From positions 124,001 to 188,000 of the forward strand of contig JBGTHP010000032.1 of assembly GCA_041746105.1 (NCBI GenBank): a stretch of DNA of 64,000 bases. Direction: 5' to 3'. The notes under the pieces were generated by a model, which had not been told where the DNA came from, made no database searches, and saw nothing but the letters and a program-made list of their open reading frames with translations. The stretch comes from JBFHRE01 sp041746105. Its GTDB lineage: Bacteria; Actinomycetota; Acidimicrobiia; Spongiisociales; ZC4RG35. Positions 7,350 to 17,133 of the stretch are shown here, in pieces; the first letter of the stretch is position 1; the number at the start of each line of letters is the position of its first letter. The translations under genes and the position numbers were made by a program.

Positions 7350-9622
7350 TGGAAAAAACATTGCGCCCACCTCTGCCATGGCTCCCGGCGACGGTGGCTG
7401 TCGCCGTTCTCGCAGTCCTCTCGATGGCGTCCTTCGTACCGTTGCTGGAGGGGAGCCTCGGGGGATTCCTGGCCAAGGGCCCTGCTGCAGTGGATCCTCA
7501 CATCGGCTCTGAACTATCGACACTGATGAGCGAGTCGCTCCTCATCGCCATTCAGCGGGTTCTACATGCGGTGGGAATGGTTCTCTTCTTGGCAGTGGCG
7601 TTCTTGCTGGTTCGAACCAGACTCTCGTCGCCTGTGTCTCCGCTGGCTGCGCTCATGCTGGCCGCTCTGGGAACCAGCCTGTTCGCGCCACTGTCCGGTC
7701 TACCCCGAGGCGACGTGATCGAAAGGATCGTCGGATCGGTCACGTCGGATTCGCTGCCCGGGTTCTGGACCTCGGTCGCCGGGCTGTCGACTCTCACTTT
7801 TCTGGCCACCTTTCCCGATGGTCGGTGGTCCCCGAAATGGTCCCGCTGGCTGATCGGCGGCATTGCCACAGTCACGATCGGTTCCTGGCTCATGCCAGGA
7901 TCCTTCGCCGACCCGCGATCGTGGTCTGACCCAGTTCGATGGTTCTGGTTGATCGGCCTCCCGGTCGTCCTGATCTCTGCCCAGGTCGGCCGAATGCGCC
8001 AGGAGCAGAACCGACCGGCACGGTCGGTCGTCATTTCTGTCGCCGTGGCGATCCTCGGGTTCGTGCTCCTGTGGGTGCTTCAGCCCGAGTTGTCGGCCGA
8101 TGCCCTTGGCCTCGTGGTCGCCACGCCGCGGCTGAGGGCGGTGTACGCGGCCAACCTGCTCATCCTCCTAACCGCGGCCGTTGTGTTGATCCCGGTCTCG
8201 GTCTCGTTCGCCATATTTCGTCACCGGCTCTTCGACCTCGACCTCCTGGTCAACCGTGCCCTCGTGTATGGAACTGCCACCGCGCTGATCGGCGCCTTTT
8301 TCGTCGGGCTCGCGACCCTGATCGTGACTCTTGCCAACAATCAGGATCTGACCCAGGCGAGGGTCGGATCAGGACCGGTCGGGGTGATCCTCGGAACGGG
8401 TCTGGTGTTGACCTTTCAGCCGCTCCGGAAGCGAGTTCAGTCGGTGGTCGACCGTAGGTTTTTCCGTAGTCGCTACGACGCAAGACAGGTCATCGAACGC
8501 TTCTCCAGAAACGCGGCCAAACTCGTCGACCCCCAAACCCTGGCCAACGAACTCGAGTCCACGGTCATGGAGGCATTGGGACCTGTGTTTACGACCCTCC
8601 ATCAGGAAGGTGAGGTCCTCTTATTTGCTTCAAACGCAATGACAGAGCCCGGCACGGTCCTGCCGTCGACCCATCCCGAGATGTTCTTGCAAGGCCCATT
8701 CGACTCCAGAGACGCTGCTGCCCTGGTTCCATTGCTGGCCGGAGGCACCCTGAACGGCGTACTCGAACTCGGCCGCCGATCCTCCGGCGCCCGGTTCTCC
8801 AGTCTCGACCTCGATCTGTTGGACCAGCTCGCGCGTTCTGCTGGTCCGGCGCTCCAACTGGCGCGCGAGATGCAAATCCGGGAGCGGGAAGCCCAGCAGC
8901 GCGAACGCATGAGCCATGAACTGGAACTGGCGAGAAAAATCCAGCACGACCTCCTTCCCCATGAGACACCGATCCTCAGCGGTTGGGTGGTCGATGCGTT
9001 GTATAAACCGGCACGAGAGGTGGGAGGCGATTTCTACGACTGGATGGAACTCCCGGACGGGCGCCTGGTAGTCGTCATCGGCGATGTGAGCGACAAGGGA
9101 ATCCCTGCCGCATTGGTCATGGCCACGTGCCGCACTCTGCTCCGTATCGCCGCAACGTCCGCCGGGGGTCCAGGCGCCGTTCTGGCCGAGGTCAACGAAC
9201 GCCTCCACCCCGACATCCCGGCAGCGATGTTTGTCACATGCCAGGTGGTTGTCATCGACCCCATCACCGGCGAAGTGGTGATGGCCAATGCCGGACACAA
9301 TCTTCCGATCTGCCGCCGCTCGCATCTGATCGAGGAAATCGTTGCCCGCGGAATGCCGCTCGGGTTGATGCCAGGCATGATCTATGAAGAGGCGAAAACC
9401 CATCTCGAGGTCGGGGATTCACTCGTCCTGACGAGCGATGGCATCACAGAAGCCCACGACCCCGAATCGGACATGTTCGGAACATCTCGCACCTGCGCAG
9501 CCGTCATGGGTGGTGGACCCAACCTGATTCAGGCCGTGCTTGCCGAACACCGGGTTTTCGTCGGCCAAAATTGGGACCAGGAGGACGACATCACCTTGGT
9601 CACCGTGACCCGAACCGGGTGA
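7346..9622 (+). CDS. Membrane-bound SpoIIE/RsbU-type PP2C phosphatase
   Basis: A 758-residue protein. About eight membrane helices fill residues 10-320. A basic juxtamembrane segment (DRRFFRSRYDARQVIERF) of the kind seen in membrane sensor kinases follows, then a GAF-like region (about 370-510). A short coiled coil leads into the SpoIIE domain (about 530-758), with metal-binding EVGGDFYDW and IGDVSDKGIPAAL and the late DDITLVTV motif. Such phosphatases dephosphorylate anti-sigma-factor antagonists in partner-switching control of sigma factors. No anti-sigma or antagonist gene is in the window. ATG 7346 is chosen because membrane-protein-like sequence starts there and it overlaps the upstream stop. 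Confidence 0.88.
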   Translation: MMEKTLRPPLPWLPATVAVAVLAVLSMASFVPLLEGSLGGFLAKGPAAVDPHIGSELSTLMSESLLIAIQRVLHAVGMVLFLAVAFLLVRTRLSSPVSPLAALMLAALGTSLFAPLSGLPRGDVIERIVGSVTSDSLPGFWTSVAGLSTLTFLATFPDGRWSPKWSRWLIGGIATVTIGSWLMPGSFADPRSWSDPVRWFWLIGLPVVLISAQVGRMRQEQNRPARSVVISVAVAILGFVLLWVLQPELSADALGLVVATPRLRAVYAANLLILLTAAVVLIPVSVSFAIFRHRLFDLDLLVNRALVYGTATALIGAFFVGLATLIVTLANNQDLTQARVGSGPVGVILGTGLVLTFQPLRKRVQSVVDRRFFRSRYDARQVIERFSRNAAKLVDPQTLANELESTVMEALGPVFTTLHQEGEVLLFASNAMTEPGTVLPSTHPEMFLQGPFDSRDAAALVPLLAGGTLNGVLELGRRSSGARFSSLDLDLLDQLARSAGPALQLAREMQIREREAQQRERMSHELELARKIQHDLLPHETPILSGWVVDALYKPAREVGGDFYDWMELPDGRLVVVIGDVSDKGIPAALVMATCRTLLRIAATSAGGPGAVLAEVNERLHPDIPAAMFVTCQVVVIDPITGEVVMANAGHNLPICRRSHLIEEIVARGMPLGLMPGMIYEEAKTHLEVGDSLVLTSDGITEAHDPESDMFGTSRTCAAVMGGGPNLIQAVLAEHRVFVGQNWDQEDDITLVTVTRTG

Positions 9623-9696
9623 AACCGGAACAGGTGATCGGCCGTCGGAAATCGGCACTCGTCGACGTCGCCAAGCCGGGAGAAGACCTCAGGCCG

Positions 9697-11190
9697 CTAC
9701 TTCGAGGCCCCGGATTCGGCGCTGATCATCAATGAAGAAACGTCGACGGCTTCGAAGTCCGATGCGGGGACGGTCTTGAGCTGGCCGAGAATGTCATTAT
9801 CCCAACGCGGGTCGGGGGCTCCCGAGATGAACCACCCTGACCCGTTGTCGGCGAGCATCAACCCGTACTGTTTCATTCCCGTAAGGATGACCTGTACCTG
9901 AGGGTCGAACCCAGAGATGTCATACCCGGCCTTCAGTCGAAACCGCTGTCCCATCGGTGGCAGGTCGAGATTGGACGAAGAAGAGGCAAAGTGGCGAGCC
10001 GGCCACACGTATGCCCGCTGAGTGGATGGAGCCGTGAACCGAATGGCGTGGGTGACTACACCGGCGGCGACCTCGTCGTAGCGGACCAGACCGGGGTATA
10101 TCGGAAGTCCGGCGGCATCGGCCGACGTCCATCCGGCAGGCCGGAGCGCGTTTGATCGCAGGTCATAGGACGCGGCCGAGTCGGCGTCCCACGATCCGTC
10201 TGGATTGGGGAAGGCGCGATAGAGCTCATAGAGATGGCAATTGGCCTGGTCGACGACCAACACATGCCGGTCCCCGTCTCCGGACGGTCCACCTTCGATT
10301 GGAGCCGTCGCAGGGACCGGGTAGGGACCGGGATCGCTTTCGTCGCCATAAGCCGTGAAGATGATCGGGACCAACGGCTGTGAAGCGTCGACGGTGGTGA
10401 ACGGGATTCCGATCGAGCTGTCAGATCCAGGGGGCCAGACCCCAGAGCCAAAGTCGGGATGGAGATTGCCGGAACCAATGGAGGCAACATACGCGGCCGA
10501 CCGGGAATGCACCGGCATCGAATCGATCCGGCGATTCCAGATGTTGTCCAACGGCAGCACTGTGCAGCGCGCCGGGGGCACGATGGGCTCGAGCCCCTCG
10601 GCGCGGGCCAGAAATGTCGCCATCTCCTCCCGCAATACAGGAGACAGCGGGCAGTAGGTGGAGGCGCCACACCCAAGGGTGATTCCGGCGACTGCCAGCT
10701 TCTCGATCTCGGCTTCGAATGGTGAATTGTTGTCGTCGCTGAACCGGTCAGCCCCGCCTCGATCCTGGTATCCATACGCTCGTACCAGAAACGCTGCCAT
10801 CTGTTCTCGGGTGATCGACTGTCCGGGGCAATAGGTGGTGGCCGTGCAGCCGACCGTGATACCCGCCTCGAAGATCCGGTTGATATCTGCTTCAAAGATG
10901 GACCCTGTGTCATCGCCGAAATGGTCAGCCTCGGGTTCTGGCAGGGCAAGGGCCCTGGCCAAAAACGCAGCCATTTGCTCCCTGCTCACCGCCGATTTGG
11001 GACAAAAGCGGTCACCAGCCTCGTTGCAGCCTTTGGTGATTTGCGCCGCAAAGATTGCCTCGATGTTGCCTTCATGGGGATTGCCATCGTCGTCGACGAA
11101 TGTTCCTCCCGGGCCAATCGCACCATGCGCGGGAAGCCCGAGCCCAGCCGCCACCACCATCGCACAAAAGACAACCAGAACTCGCCGCAT
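9697..11190 (-). CDS. Secreted protein with three N-terminal Cys-containing SLH modules
   Basis: A 497-residue exported protein. A signal peptide (MRRVLVVFCAMVVAAGLGLPAHGA) at ATG 11190 decides the start; an upstream ATG at 11343 adds only unrelated Arg-rich sequence. Three S-layer homology repeats (about residues 30-200) each carry ITxGC...CP and REQMAxFLxRA, so each may form one disulfide. The C-terminal 280 residues (starting CTVLPLDNIWNRRID) form a soluble domain with HVLVVDQANCHLYELY that I cannot assign. The SLH modules should hold it on the cell wall. It follows the GH13 gene by 53 bases on the same strand, so it may be co-transcribed with the maltodextrin genes. Confidence 0.8.
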   Translation of the reverse strand: MRRVLVVFCAMVVAAGLGLPAHGAIGPGGTFVDDDGNPHEGNIEAIFAAQITKGCNEAGDRFCPKSAVSREQMAAFLARALALPEPEADHFGDDTGSIFEADINRIFEAGITVGCTATTYCPGQSITREQMAAFLVRAYGYQDRGGADRFSDDNNSPFEAEIEKLAVAGITLGCGASTYCPLSPVLREEMATFLARAEGLEPIVPPARCTVLPLDNIWNRRIDSMPVHSRSAAYVASIGSGNLHPDFGSGVWPPGSDSSIGIPFTTVDASQPLVPIIFTAYGDESDPGPYPVPATAPIEGGPSGDGDRHVLVVDQANCHLYELYRAFPNPDGSWDADSAASYDLRSNALRPAGWTSADAAGLPIYPGLVRYDEVAAGVVTHAIRFTAPSTQRAYVWPARHFASSSSNLDLPPMGQRFRLKAGYDISGFDPQVQVILTGMKQYGLMLADNGSGWFISGAPDPRWDNDILGQLKTVPASDFEAVDVSSLMISAESGASK

Positions 11191-11243
11191 CTGGTGGTCA
11201 TCGGCTCGCGAGATTCCCGTCTTTAGTGGAGGCTTGTCGCGCC

Positions 11244-13091
11244 CTACCCGGCGAGGATCGCGGCCGAATGGCCGGGGATCACGACCGTGTCGAATTCGAC
11301 CCTTGCCGAGCCCCACAACGGTCGAGCGGAAGGAAGCATCCATTCAGACTCCGACGAGCCGGCGTTCAGGATGACAATCATCCGCGACCGCCCGCGCCGC
11401 CGCTCGTAGGAGATCGCCATTCCATCGGCGCCGATCGCGCGCCATTCTCCGGTTCGCAATGCCAGATGACGGCGCCGGAGTCTGGTGATCTCTCTGATGG
11501 CATTTCCGAGAGGATGTGATTCGACAGCGGGATCGGACCACGGAAACGCTCCCCTGCAGCCAGGGTCTTCCCCACCTTCCAGTCCAACTTCGTCGCCGTA
11601 GTAGATTCCCGGTGCGCCCGGGAACGTCAGTTGAAACACCATGGCGAGGCGAGCGCGCCAGACATCGCCCTGCGCCTCGGTCAAGAACCGCGGTGTGTCA
11701 TGGCTGCCGAGAAGGTTGTGATTGGCGAGAGTGTTCTCCCATCCGTAGGTGTGAACGAGTTGGGTGGCCGCGTCGAGGAAGCCGACTCCATCGATGGTCC
11801 CTTTGGCGAAGAACGCCACAGCCAGGCTGCGGAACGTGTAGTTCATCGTCGCGTCGAATCTGTCGCCCTGGAGCCAGGGGGTGACATCACCAAAAATCTC
11901 AGCAAGCAGATAGGCGTCGGGCTTGACCGAACGAACCGCGAGGCGGAAGTCATTCCAAAAGTCGGGATCGACGTAACGAGCGACGTCCATCCGCCAACCA
12001 TCGACGTCGAACCTCTTCACCCAGTGACGCGCCACCCCCAACATGTAGCTCCGGGCAGCAGGATTGGACAGATCAACTCTTGGCATCGTCGGAACCGAGT
12101 ACCACGAGTCGTATGTTGGTTCCACTTCTGGACCAGGGGTTCCAACCTCCTCTATCGGCAGCCCCGTTTGTTCTGCCCACACCGCTTTCCACTCGTTGCC
12201 GCGGCTCCGGCTTGGCCGAACCCTGACTTTCAGCGGCCATTCGTTCACGACGAACCAGCCCCAGAATTCAGAGTCCTTTCCTTTCTCGATGACATCGCCA
12301 AACGCAAAAAACCGAGGATGAACGTGGTTGAAAGATGCATCGAGAATCACTCTGAGGCCCCGCTTGTGGGCAGCATCAACCAGTTGCTCGAGGGCGGCGT
12401 CACCACCCAAGCCCGAATCCACCGACTTGTAGTCGACCGTGTCGTAACGATGATTGGATGGAGATGAAAAAACCGGGTTGAGGTAGATCACATCCACACC
12501 GAGAGAACTCAAGTAGCCCAGTTTTTCCGTCACCCCGGCGAGATCGCCGCCCTGGAACTGGCGCGGGCGAGGGGGTGCCCCCCAGGCCTCGACGTCGTCG
12601 GGGTCGTTGCTTGGATCACCGTTGGCAAAGCGGTCGGGGAAGATCTGGTAAATGACCGCTCCTGCCACCCAATCTGGAGTTCCGGAAGCCCGACGAGACT
12701 GTGGATCGAAACTGAATCGGTCAAGGCGCTCGACCGACCCCGAGATCCCCGATTCGACCAGATAGACCGCGGCGCCGTCCACCGATCTGAAGGCGAACGA
12801 GTATTCGACAGCTCTAGGTAGTTCGAGGTCAATTCGATGGAAGATGAATCGGGAAGAAACACCCGACTCCTCCATGGGATATCCGACCACCGACCCGTCG
12901 GAGGATCGCACCACAAGCCACCCCTCCGCCAGGGAGGGTTCGGTCCACACAACAACCCGGATGCGACCGTCCTGCAATCGCTCTACATGACGCCTTAGCC
13001 CCGGATCGAATCGAACATCCCACGGCCGCACGTCCCCGGGTAACCCGAGAACTCCGAGATCGTTTGGAAAAACCCGTGGTTTGGACTTCAT
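11244..13091 (-). CDS. GH13 alpha-amylase / neopullulanase-like maltodextrinase
   Basis: A 615-residue glycoside hydrolase. An N-terminal beta domain (about 1-125) resembles that of neopullulanase/cyclomaltodextrinase. The TIM barrel carries the GH13 regions: DVIYLNPVF, DASFNH, GWRMDVA (nucleophile Asp), LLAEIFG (acid/base Glu) and LLGSHDTPR (third Asp). There is no signal peptide, so it acts in the cytoplasm on maltodextrins brought in by the adjacent transporter. The start is ATG 13091 (MKSKPRVFPNDLG); longer in-frame sequence upstream lies antisense-like within malG and is not part of it. It lies 38 bases after malG in the same operon. Confidence 0.9.
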   Translation of the reverse strand: MKSKPRVFPNDLGVLGLPGDVRPWDVRFDPGLRRHVERLQDGRIRVVVWTEPSLAEGWLVVRSSDGSVVGYPMEESGVSSRFIFHRIDLELPRAVEYSFAFRSVDGAAVYLVESGISGSVERLDRFSFDPQSRRASGTPDWVAGAVIYQIFPDRFANGDPSNDPDDVEAWGAPPRPRQFQGGDLAGVTEKLGYLSSLGVDVIYLNPVFSSPSNHRYDTVDYKSVDSGLGGDAALEQLVDAAHKRGLRVILDASFNHVHPRFFAFGDVIEKGKDSEFWGWFVVNEWPLKVRVRPSRSRGNEWKAVWAEQTGLPIEEVGTPGPEVEPTYDSWYSVPTMPRVDLSNPAARSYMLGVARHWVKRFDVDGWRMDVARYVDPDFWNDFRLAVRSVKPDAYLLAEIFGDVTPWLQGDRFDATMNYTFRSLAVAFFAKGTIDGVGFLDAATQLVHTYGWENTLANHNLLGSHDTPRFLTEAQGDVWRARLAMVFQLTFPGAPGIYYGDEVGLEGGEDPGCRGAFPWSDPAVESHPLGNAIREITRLRRRHLALRTGEWRAIGADGMAISYERRRGRSRMIVILNAGSSESEWMLPSARPLWGSARVEFDTVVIPGHSAAILAG

Positions 13092-13129
13092 CTGATCTAA
13101 AACAATCGAGGGGTGGTCAACTAACGACC

Positions 13130-14056
13130 TCAGCCCTTGACCGCACCCTGGGTGAGCCCGCCGATGATCTGCTTCTGGGCCACCAGGAAGGTGGTGACGA
13201 TGGGCAAAGCGCCCAGCAGGGCCGCTGCCGCGAGGTTGCCCCATTTGGCTGCATATTCGCTCTGAACAAAGAGCTGCAAACCCACCGCAAGCGTAAATTC
13301 GTCGGTGGACGAGAGGAGCACTCGAGCCAGGATGAACTCGGAATAGAGGTTGATGAACGTGATGATGAAGATGACCGCAAGAACCGGACGGGCAAGCGGA
13401 AGAACGATGCGAGCGAAAATCGCGGCCGGTCCTGCCCCGTCGACCCGAGCGGATTCGTCCAGAGAGACAGGGATCGTGTCCATGAATCCTTTGATCAAGA
13501 AGGTGTTGAATCCGATGGCGCCTCCCATGTAGACCATGATCAAAAACGTGTGGGTGTTGAGGCCGGCGGCAGGGATGATCTCGCCGATCTGTTGGGCAAG
13601 CAAGAAGAGCGCTATGAACCCGAGAAACTGGGGGAATACCTGTACCAGCAGCAGCGTCAGCAGCCCCGCCCGCCTTCCCCGGAATCGGAGCCGGCTGAAG
13701 GCGTACGCCGCCAGCGAGGCCAGAAACACATTGAAGATGGCGGCGGTGATGGCGACCTTCCATGTATTCCAAAGCCAGGTACCGACCGGAGTCGTTGGCG
13801 TCGTGAACAGCTCGGTGAAATTGCTCAGCGTGAGTTTGGACGGAATCAATCTGGCTGCAGCGAGATTGTCGACCGCGTTGAACGATGCCGAGATGACCCA
13901 CGCCACCGGATAGATCGAGAACAAGGCGGCCAGGCTCAGAAGGACGTGTCGCCAGCCGAGCTCACGCATCCACTTTCCTGGCTTCATGCGCCGGACCGCG
14001 GCCTTCTCCACTCCGCCCCTACGAATCGGACTCGCCACGGGGTGATCAGTTGCCAT
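13130..14056 (-). CDS. malG: Maltose/maltodextrin ABC transporter permease MalG
   Basis: A 308-residue inner-membrane permease with six hydrophobic helices. It has the EAA-type loop (ESARVDGAGPAAIFARIVLPLARP), which docks on the ATPase, near residue 210. ATG 14056 (MATDHPVAS) overlaps the malF stop by 11 bases, so the two subunits are translationally coupled. Together with MalF it forms the sugar channel fed by the lipoprotein MalE. No MalK/MsmK-type ATPase lies nearby; a shared ATPase elsewhere in the genome is the usual solution in Gram-positive bacteria. Confidence 0.92.
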   Translation of the reverse strand: MATDHPVASPIRRGGVEKAAVRRMKPGKWMRELGWRHVLLSLAALFSIYPVAWVISASFNAVDNLAAARLIPSKLTLSNFTELFTTPTTPVGTWLWNTWKVAITAAIFNVFLASLAAYAFSRLRFRGRRAGLLTLLLVQVFPQFLGFIALFLLAQQIGEIIPAAGLNTHTFLIMVYMGGAIGFNTFLIKGFMDTIPVSLDESARVDGAGPAAIFARIVLPLARPVLAVIFIITFINLYSEFILARVLLSSTDEFTLAVGLQLFVQSEYAAKWGNLAAAALLGALPIVTTFLVAQKQIIGGLTQGAVKG

Positions 14057-15755
14057 AGGTCTCCTCGAGCTTTTTGGTCCAGCGGAAGCTGATCGCCGAC
14101 AACACAGCGACGATGACAAAGATCAGGACCACGATCGCCGAGGCCAGCGCGAACTGGTTTCCTCGCCCTGACCGAGTTGCTATGTCAAAGGTGAAGCTGA
14201 TCAAGATGTCGGTCGCTCCCACCGGAACCTCGAACCCGCTCAATGGCGGCCCACCATTGGTCAGCATGAAGATCAACACGAAGTTGTTGAAGTTGAACGC
14301 AAAAGACCCGATCAACAGCGGTGCCGTCGAAACGAGCAGCAATGGAAGGGTTATCGATCGAAACACTTTCCAGGGACTGGCGCCGTCGACTCTGGCCGCC
14401 TCTTTGAGTTCACTCGGGATCGAGGTCAACGCTCCGGAGGTGATGAGGAACATGTAGGGAAAACCCAGCCACAGGTTGACCAGGATCACGGCCACTTTGG
14501 CCATCGTCGGGTCGCTGAGCCAGGGAACAGCCCCGAGGCCGACATCGGTCAGAGCCCGGTTGACCTGGCCGAAGTTGTCGTTCAAGAGGCCACGCCACAC
14601 CAGCACGGACAAAAACGCAGGTATGGCATAGGGGAGTATGAACAAGGACCGGTAGACCGCCCTACCTTTGAGGCGCTCGTCCTGGAGAGCGTTGGCGAGT
14701 GCGAGGCCGAGTCCGAAAGTGAGGACAACCGACGACAACGCGAAGACAAAGTTCCAGATGAACACACCAACAAATGGCTGACGGATTCGGTCGTTGGTGA
14801 AGATCTTGGTGTAGTTCTCGCCACCGATGACAGTCCTCCACCCCGAAAGGCTCTGATCCAGTTCTTGGAGAGGGACGTTGTCGCACAAACCGTCCACACA
14901 AACAATGCCCAGGCTCGAATTGGCAAGTGCCAATCCGCTGACTGAGGACTCCGGCACGCCATCACAGTTGAAAGTGCCGATACCGATTGAACACGTTCGA
15001 TCTTCCTGGGCGTCGAACAATGTGTCGGTCACAGGGTCGTAGAAGAATCGTCGGCCGGCCTCCAACACCCGTACCACTGAAAAGGTCTCGAGTTTGGCTT
15101 GTAGGCCCCCGGGGAGATCGAGCACCAAACCTTCCAGTTGGGTTGCGATCCCTGTGAGCTGCAATGGCGCCAGGCGCGAAAAACCTGCGAGGATGTCAGG
15201 AAGGGCGGCTGGATCGATGATGACGCCGCCGGTGTCGATCGATGAGTCTTCCAAGGGCTCCTCGGTGCTGGTTCGCGGTCGGCCGAAGAATGGTTCGCTA
15301 TCGGCGGAGAAGACGAGAAAGCCGATCTCTCCCGCACCGTCCCTGTATACGGCCAGGTCGAGTCGCGCCGTCTCCGTCCCAGACTCGATCTCGCGAGATT
15401 CCATCCGCTCGATCGCTTGCTCTTTGGTCAGAACATTCCCGGTTGCCCAGTTGGTGAGCGACACGTAGAAGGTGTAGATAACCGGGTAGACCACGAACAA
15501 GGCCATAAAAATGAGGCCAGGGGTCAACCACTTTGATGCCTGGGCTCTTCGGCTGAGGTATGCCCAGTTGACGAGGACCAAAGCGCCCAGAAGTGAGCCT
15601 AGAAGTATCCAGGACTCATTGGTGTAGAGAACAGGAATGATCGAGATGAGGAGGGCATCGAAGATCCCCACCGATGCGATTCTCAGCCAGAACTGGCGTC
15701 CAACCGACAGGGAGGGCAGAGAACTTCGTTGTCCTCTGCCCTCCCCGTCATTCAT
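14046..15755 (-). CDS. malF: Maltose/maltodextrin ABC transporter permease MalF
   Basis: A 569-residue permease. Two helices near the N-terminus and a third at about residue 80-105 precede a large external loop (about 110-325). That loop resembles the MalF P2 domain in position and size, but its sequence is unlike that of enteric MalF. The permease core then carries EAARVDGASPWKVFRSITLPLL near residue 465. It has the typical extra N-terminal helices of MalF. The loop holds three Cys near residues 250-290 (CSIGIGTFNC, VCVDGLC), which may form disulfides. It lies 20 bases after malE in the operon. Confidence 0.91.
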   Translation of the reverse strand: MNDGEGRGQRSSLPSLSVGRQFWLRIASVGIFDALLISIIPVLYTNESWILLGSLLGALVLVNWAYLSRRAQASKWLTPGLIFMALFVVYPVIYTFYVSLTNWATGNVLTKEQAIERMESREIESGTETARLDLAVYRDGAGEIGFLVFSADSEPFFGRPRTSTEEPLEDSSIDTGGVIIDPAALPDILAGFSRLAPLQLTGIATQLEGLVLDLPGGLQAKLETFSVVRVLEAGRRFFYDPVTDTLFDAQEDRTCSIGIGTFNCDGVPESSVSGLALANSSLGIVCVDGLCDNVPLQELDQSLSGWRTVIGGENYTKIFTNDRIRQPFVGVFIWNFVFALSSVVLTFGLGLALANALQDERLKGRAVYRSLFILPYAIPAFLSVLVWRGLLNDNFGQVNRALTDVGLGAVPWLSDPTMAKVAVILVNLWLGFPYMFLITSGALTSIPSELKEAARVDGASPWKVFRSITLPLLLVSTAPLLIGSFAFNFNNFVLIFMLTNGGPPLSGFEVPVGATDILISFTFDIATRSGRGNQFALASAIVVLIFVIVAVLSAISFRWTKKLEETYGN

Positions 15756-15775
15756 ATCGGAACTGTACCTTTGGA

Positions 15776-17059
15776 TCAGCCGGCGAGGGCTGCCCGAACC
15801 GCCTCGGCGATTGCCTTGGCTGCGTCTGCTGCGCCGAGTTCGCCGTTGCGAACCAGGAGCAGGTTGTCACCGAGCGGACCCCAAACCGATCCCATCTGAG
15901 GGATGTTCGGCATCGGGTTTCCATCGGCGGCAGACAGCACGAACGTCTGAGCGACGGGATCGCCCGCCAGTGCGTCTGCGACGGACTTCATGCTCGGACC
16001 GCGGGGGTCGGCGTCGAACAGTGCCTGCATTGTCTCCTGGGTGGCCACGAAGTCGAGCAGGAACGAACTGGCGATCAGCTTGTTCTCCGAGAACGACGAC
16101 ATGAAGATGCCCTGGGCGCCGACGAACGGTGCCGGAGCGTTGCCGCCGATCGTTGGCAGTTTTGCCACTCCCCAGTTGACGGCGTCCTGACCTTCGAGAG
16201 TTCCTCTCTCCCAGGGGCCGGTGATCCAGAATGGCTCTGAGCCCTCCAGGAACAGGTTCTTTGCGTTGTCGTAGTTGGTCGACGCCACCACTCCGGCGGA
16301 TACCTGCTCTTCCAGGAACGTGAGGCCGGCGACGGCGCCGTCGCTGTCCAGACCCACGTCGCTCGGGTCATAGCCGGTCGCAGGGTCGTAGGCGAAGATG
16401 TAACCACCTAGAGCGGACACGAACGGATAGTTGTGATAGGCGTCTGCCCCATCACCGCCGCCCGGGACACCAACACACGCCTCGATGCCAGAGAGCCCAT
16501 CGCAGATAGCCGCGATGTCTTCGAAAGCCGTCGGTGCTTCTGGGACGAGGTCGGTGTTGTAGTACATCGCAACAGCCTCGAGAGCGATCGGAAGACCGTA
16601 GTTCTGGCCTTCGAAGTTGAAAGCCGTCAGGGCAACATCGAAGAACTCGCCTGACTTCGAGCCAAGATCGATCGGCTCGACGAGTCCGTTGGCTGCCAGT
16701 TCACCGGTCCAGTCGTGGGCGCCGATGAAGAGATCGGGCCCTTCCCCGGCGGGTCCGGCGGTGCCGACCTGATCCTTCATCTGACCGAAGTCGACGATCT
16801 CGACCCTGACCGTGACGCCGGTGGCATCCGTGAAGGCGGGAGCAATCGCTTCGACGACCGGGGCACGCTTCTCGTCTGCCCAGATCAGCAATTCGACCGG
16901 CACTGCCGTCGTCGTGGGGGCGGCGGTGGTGGCTGGGGCTGCTGTGGTTGATGGAGCTGGTGCGGCCGTGGTTTCGGCGGATTCGCTTCCACCGCACGCG
17001 GCAACCAGCACGGCAAGCGCTGCAAAGAGCGCAAACCTGCTCGTTCGCTGTAGTTTCAC
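15776..17059 (-). CDS. malE: Maltose/maltodextrin-binding lipoprotein MalE
   Basis: A 427-residue solute-binding protein. A lipoprotein signal ends in LVAACGG, so the mature protein is anchored through the lipid on that Cys. A Thr/Ala/Pro-rich tether (about 28-55) is followed by a family 1 solute-binding fold: LLIWADEKRAPVVEAIAPAF, DLFIGAHDWTGELAANGLV and YGLPIALEAVAMYYNTD are MalE-like. The GTG start at 17059 follows GGAGG seven bases upstream. It is the first gene of the operon and probably the most expressed. The intergenic region in front holds repeated TTGCGGAA boxes facing the divergent LacI gene. Confidence 0.93.
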   Translation of the reverse strand: MKLQRTSRFALFAALAVLVAACGGSESAETTAAPAPSTTAAPATTAAPTTTAVPVELLIWADEKRAPVVEAIAPAFTDATGVTVRVEIVDFGQMKDQVGTAGPAGEGPDLFIGAHDWTGELAANGLVEPIDLGSKSGEFFDVALTAFNFEGQNYGLPIALEAVAMYYNTDLVPEAPTAFEDIAAICDGLSGIEACVGVPGGGDGADAYHNYPFVSALGGYIFAYDPATGYDPSDVGLDSDGAVAGLTFLEEQVSAGVVASTNYDNAKNLFLEGSEPFWITGPWERGTLEGQDAVNWGVAKLPTIGGNAPAPFVGAQGIFMSSFSENKLIASSFLLDFVATQETMQALFDADPRGPSMKSVADALAGDPVAQTFVLSAADGNPMPNIPQMGSVWGPLGDNLLLVRNGELGAADAAKAIAEAVRAALAG

Positions 17060-17133
17060 TGAGTTCCTCCTCTAAGGACTATGTACAAAACATCCGCCGA
17101 CACCGGCGGTCGATGGTTTGAGTAAAGCATAAG

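Noticed and set aside
10600..11110. Regular repeats resembling a CRISPR array
   Set aside because: The repeats are the coding sequence of three SLH modules, spaced by about 180-190 bases and diverged; the same holds near 20910-21400.
13092..13901. Possible 5' extension of the GH13 gene into malG
   Set aside because: The added sequence is out-of-frame malG; GH13-type sequence starts at ATG 13091.
13064..14092. 342-codon plus-strand frame opposite malG
   Set aside because: MalG with its EAA loop is on the minus strand; the plus frame is Arg/Gln/Glu-rich, low-complexity antisense sequence.
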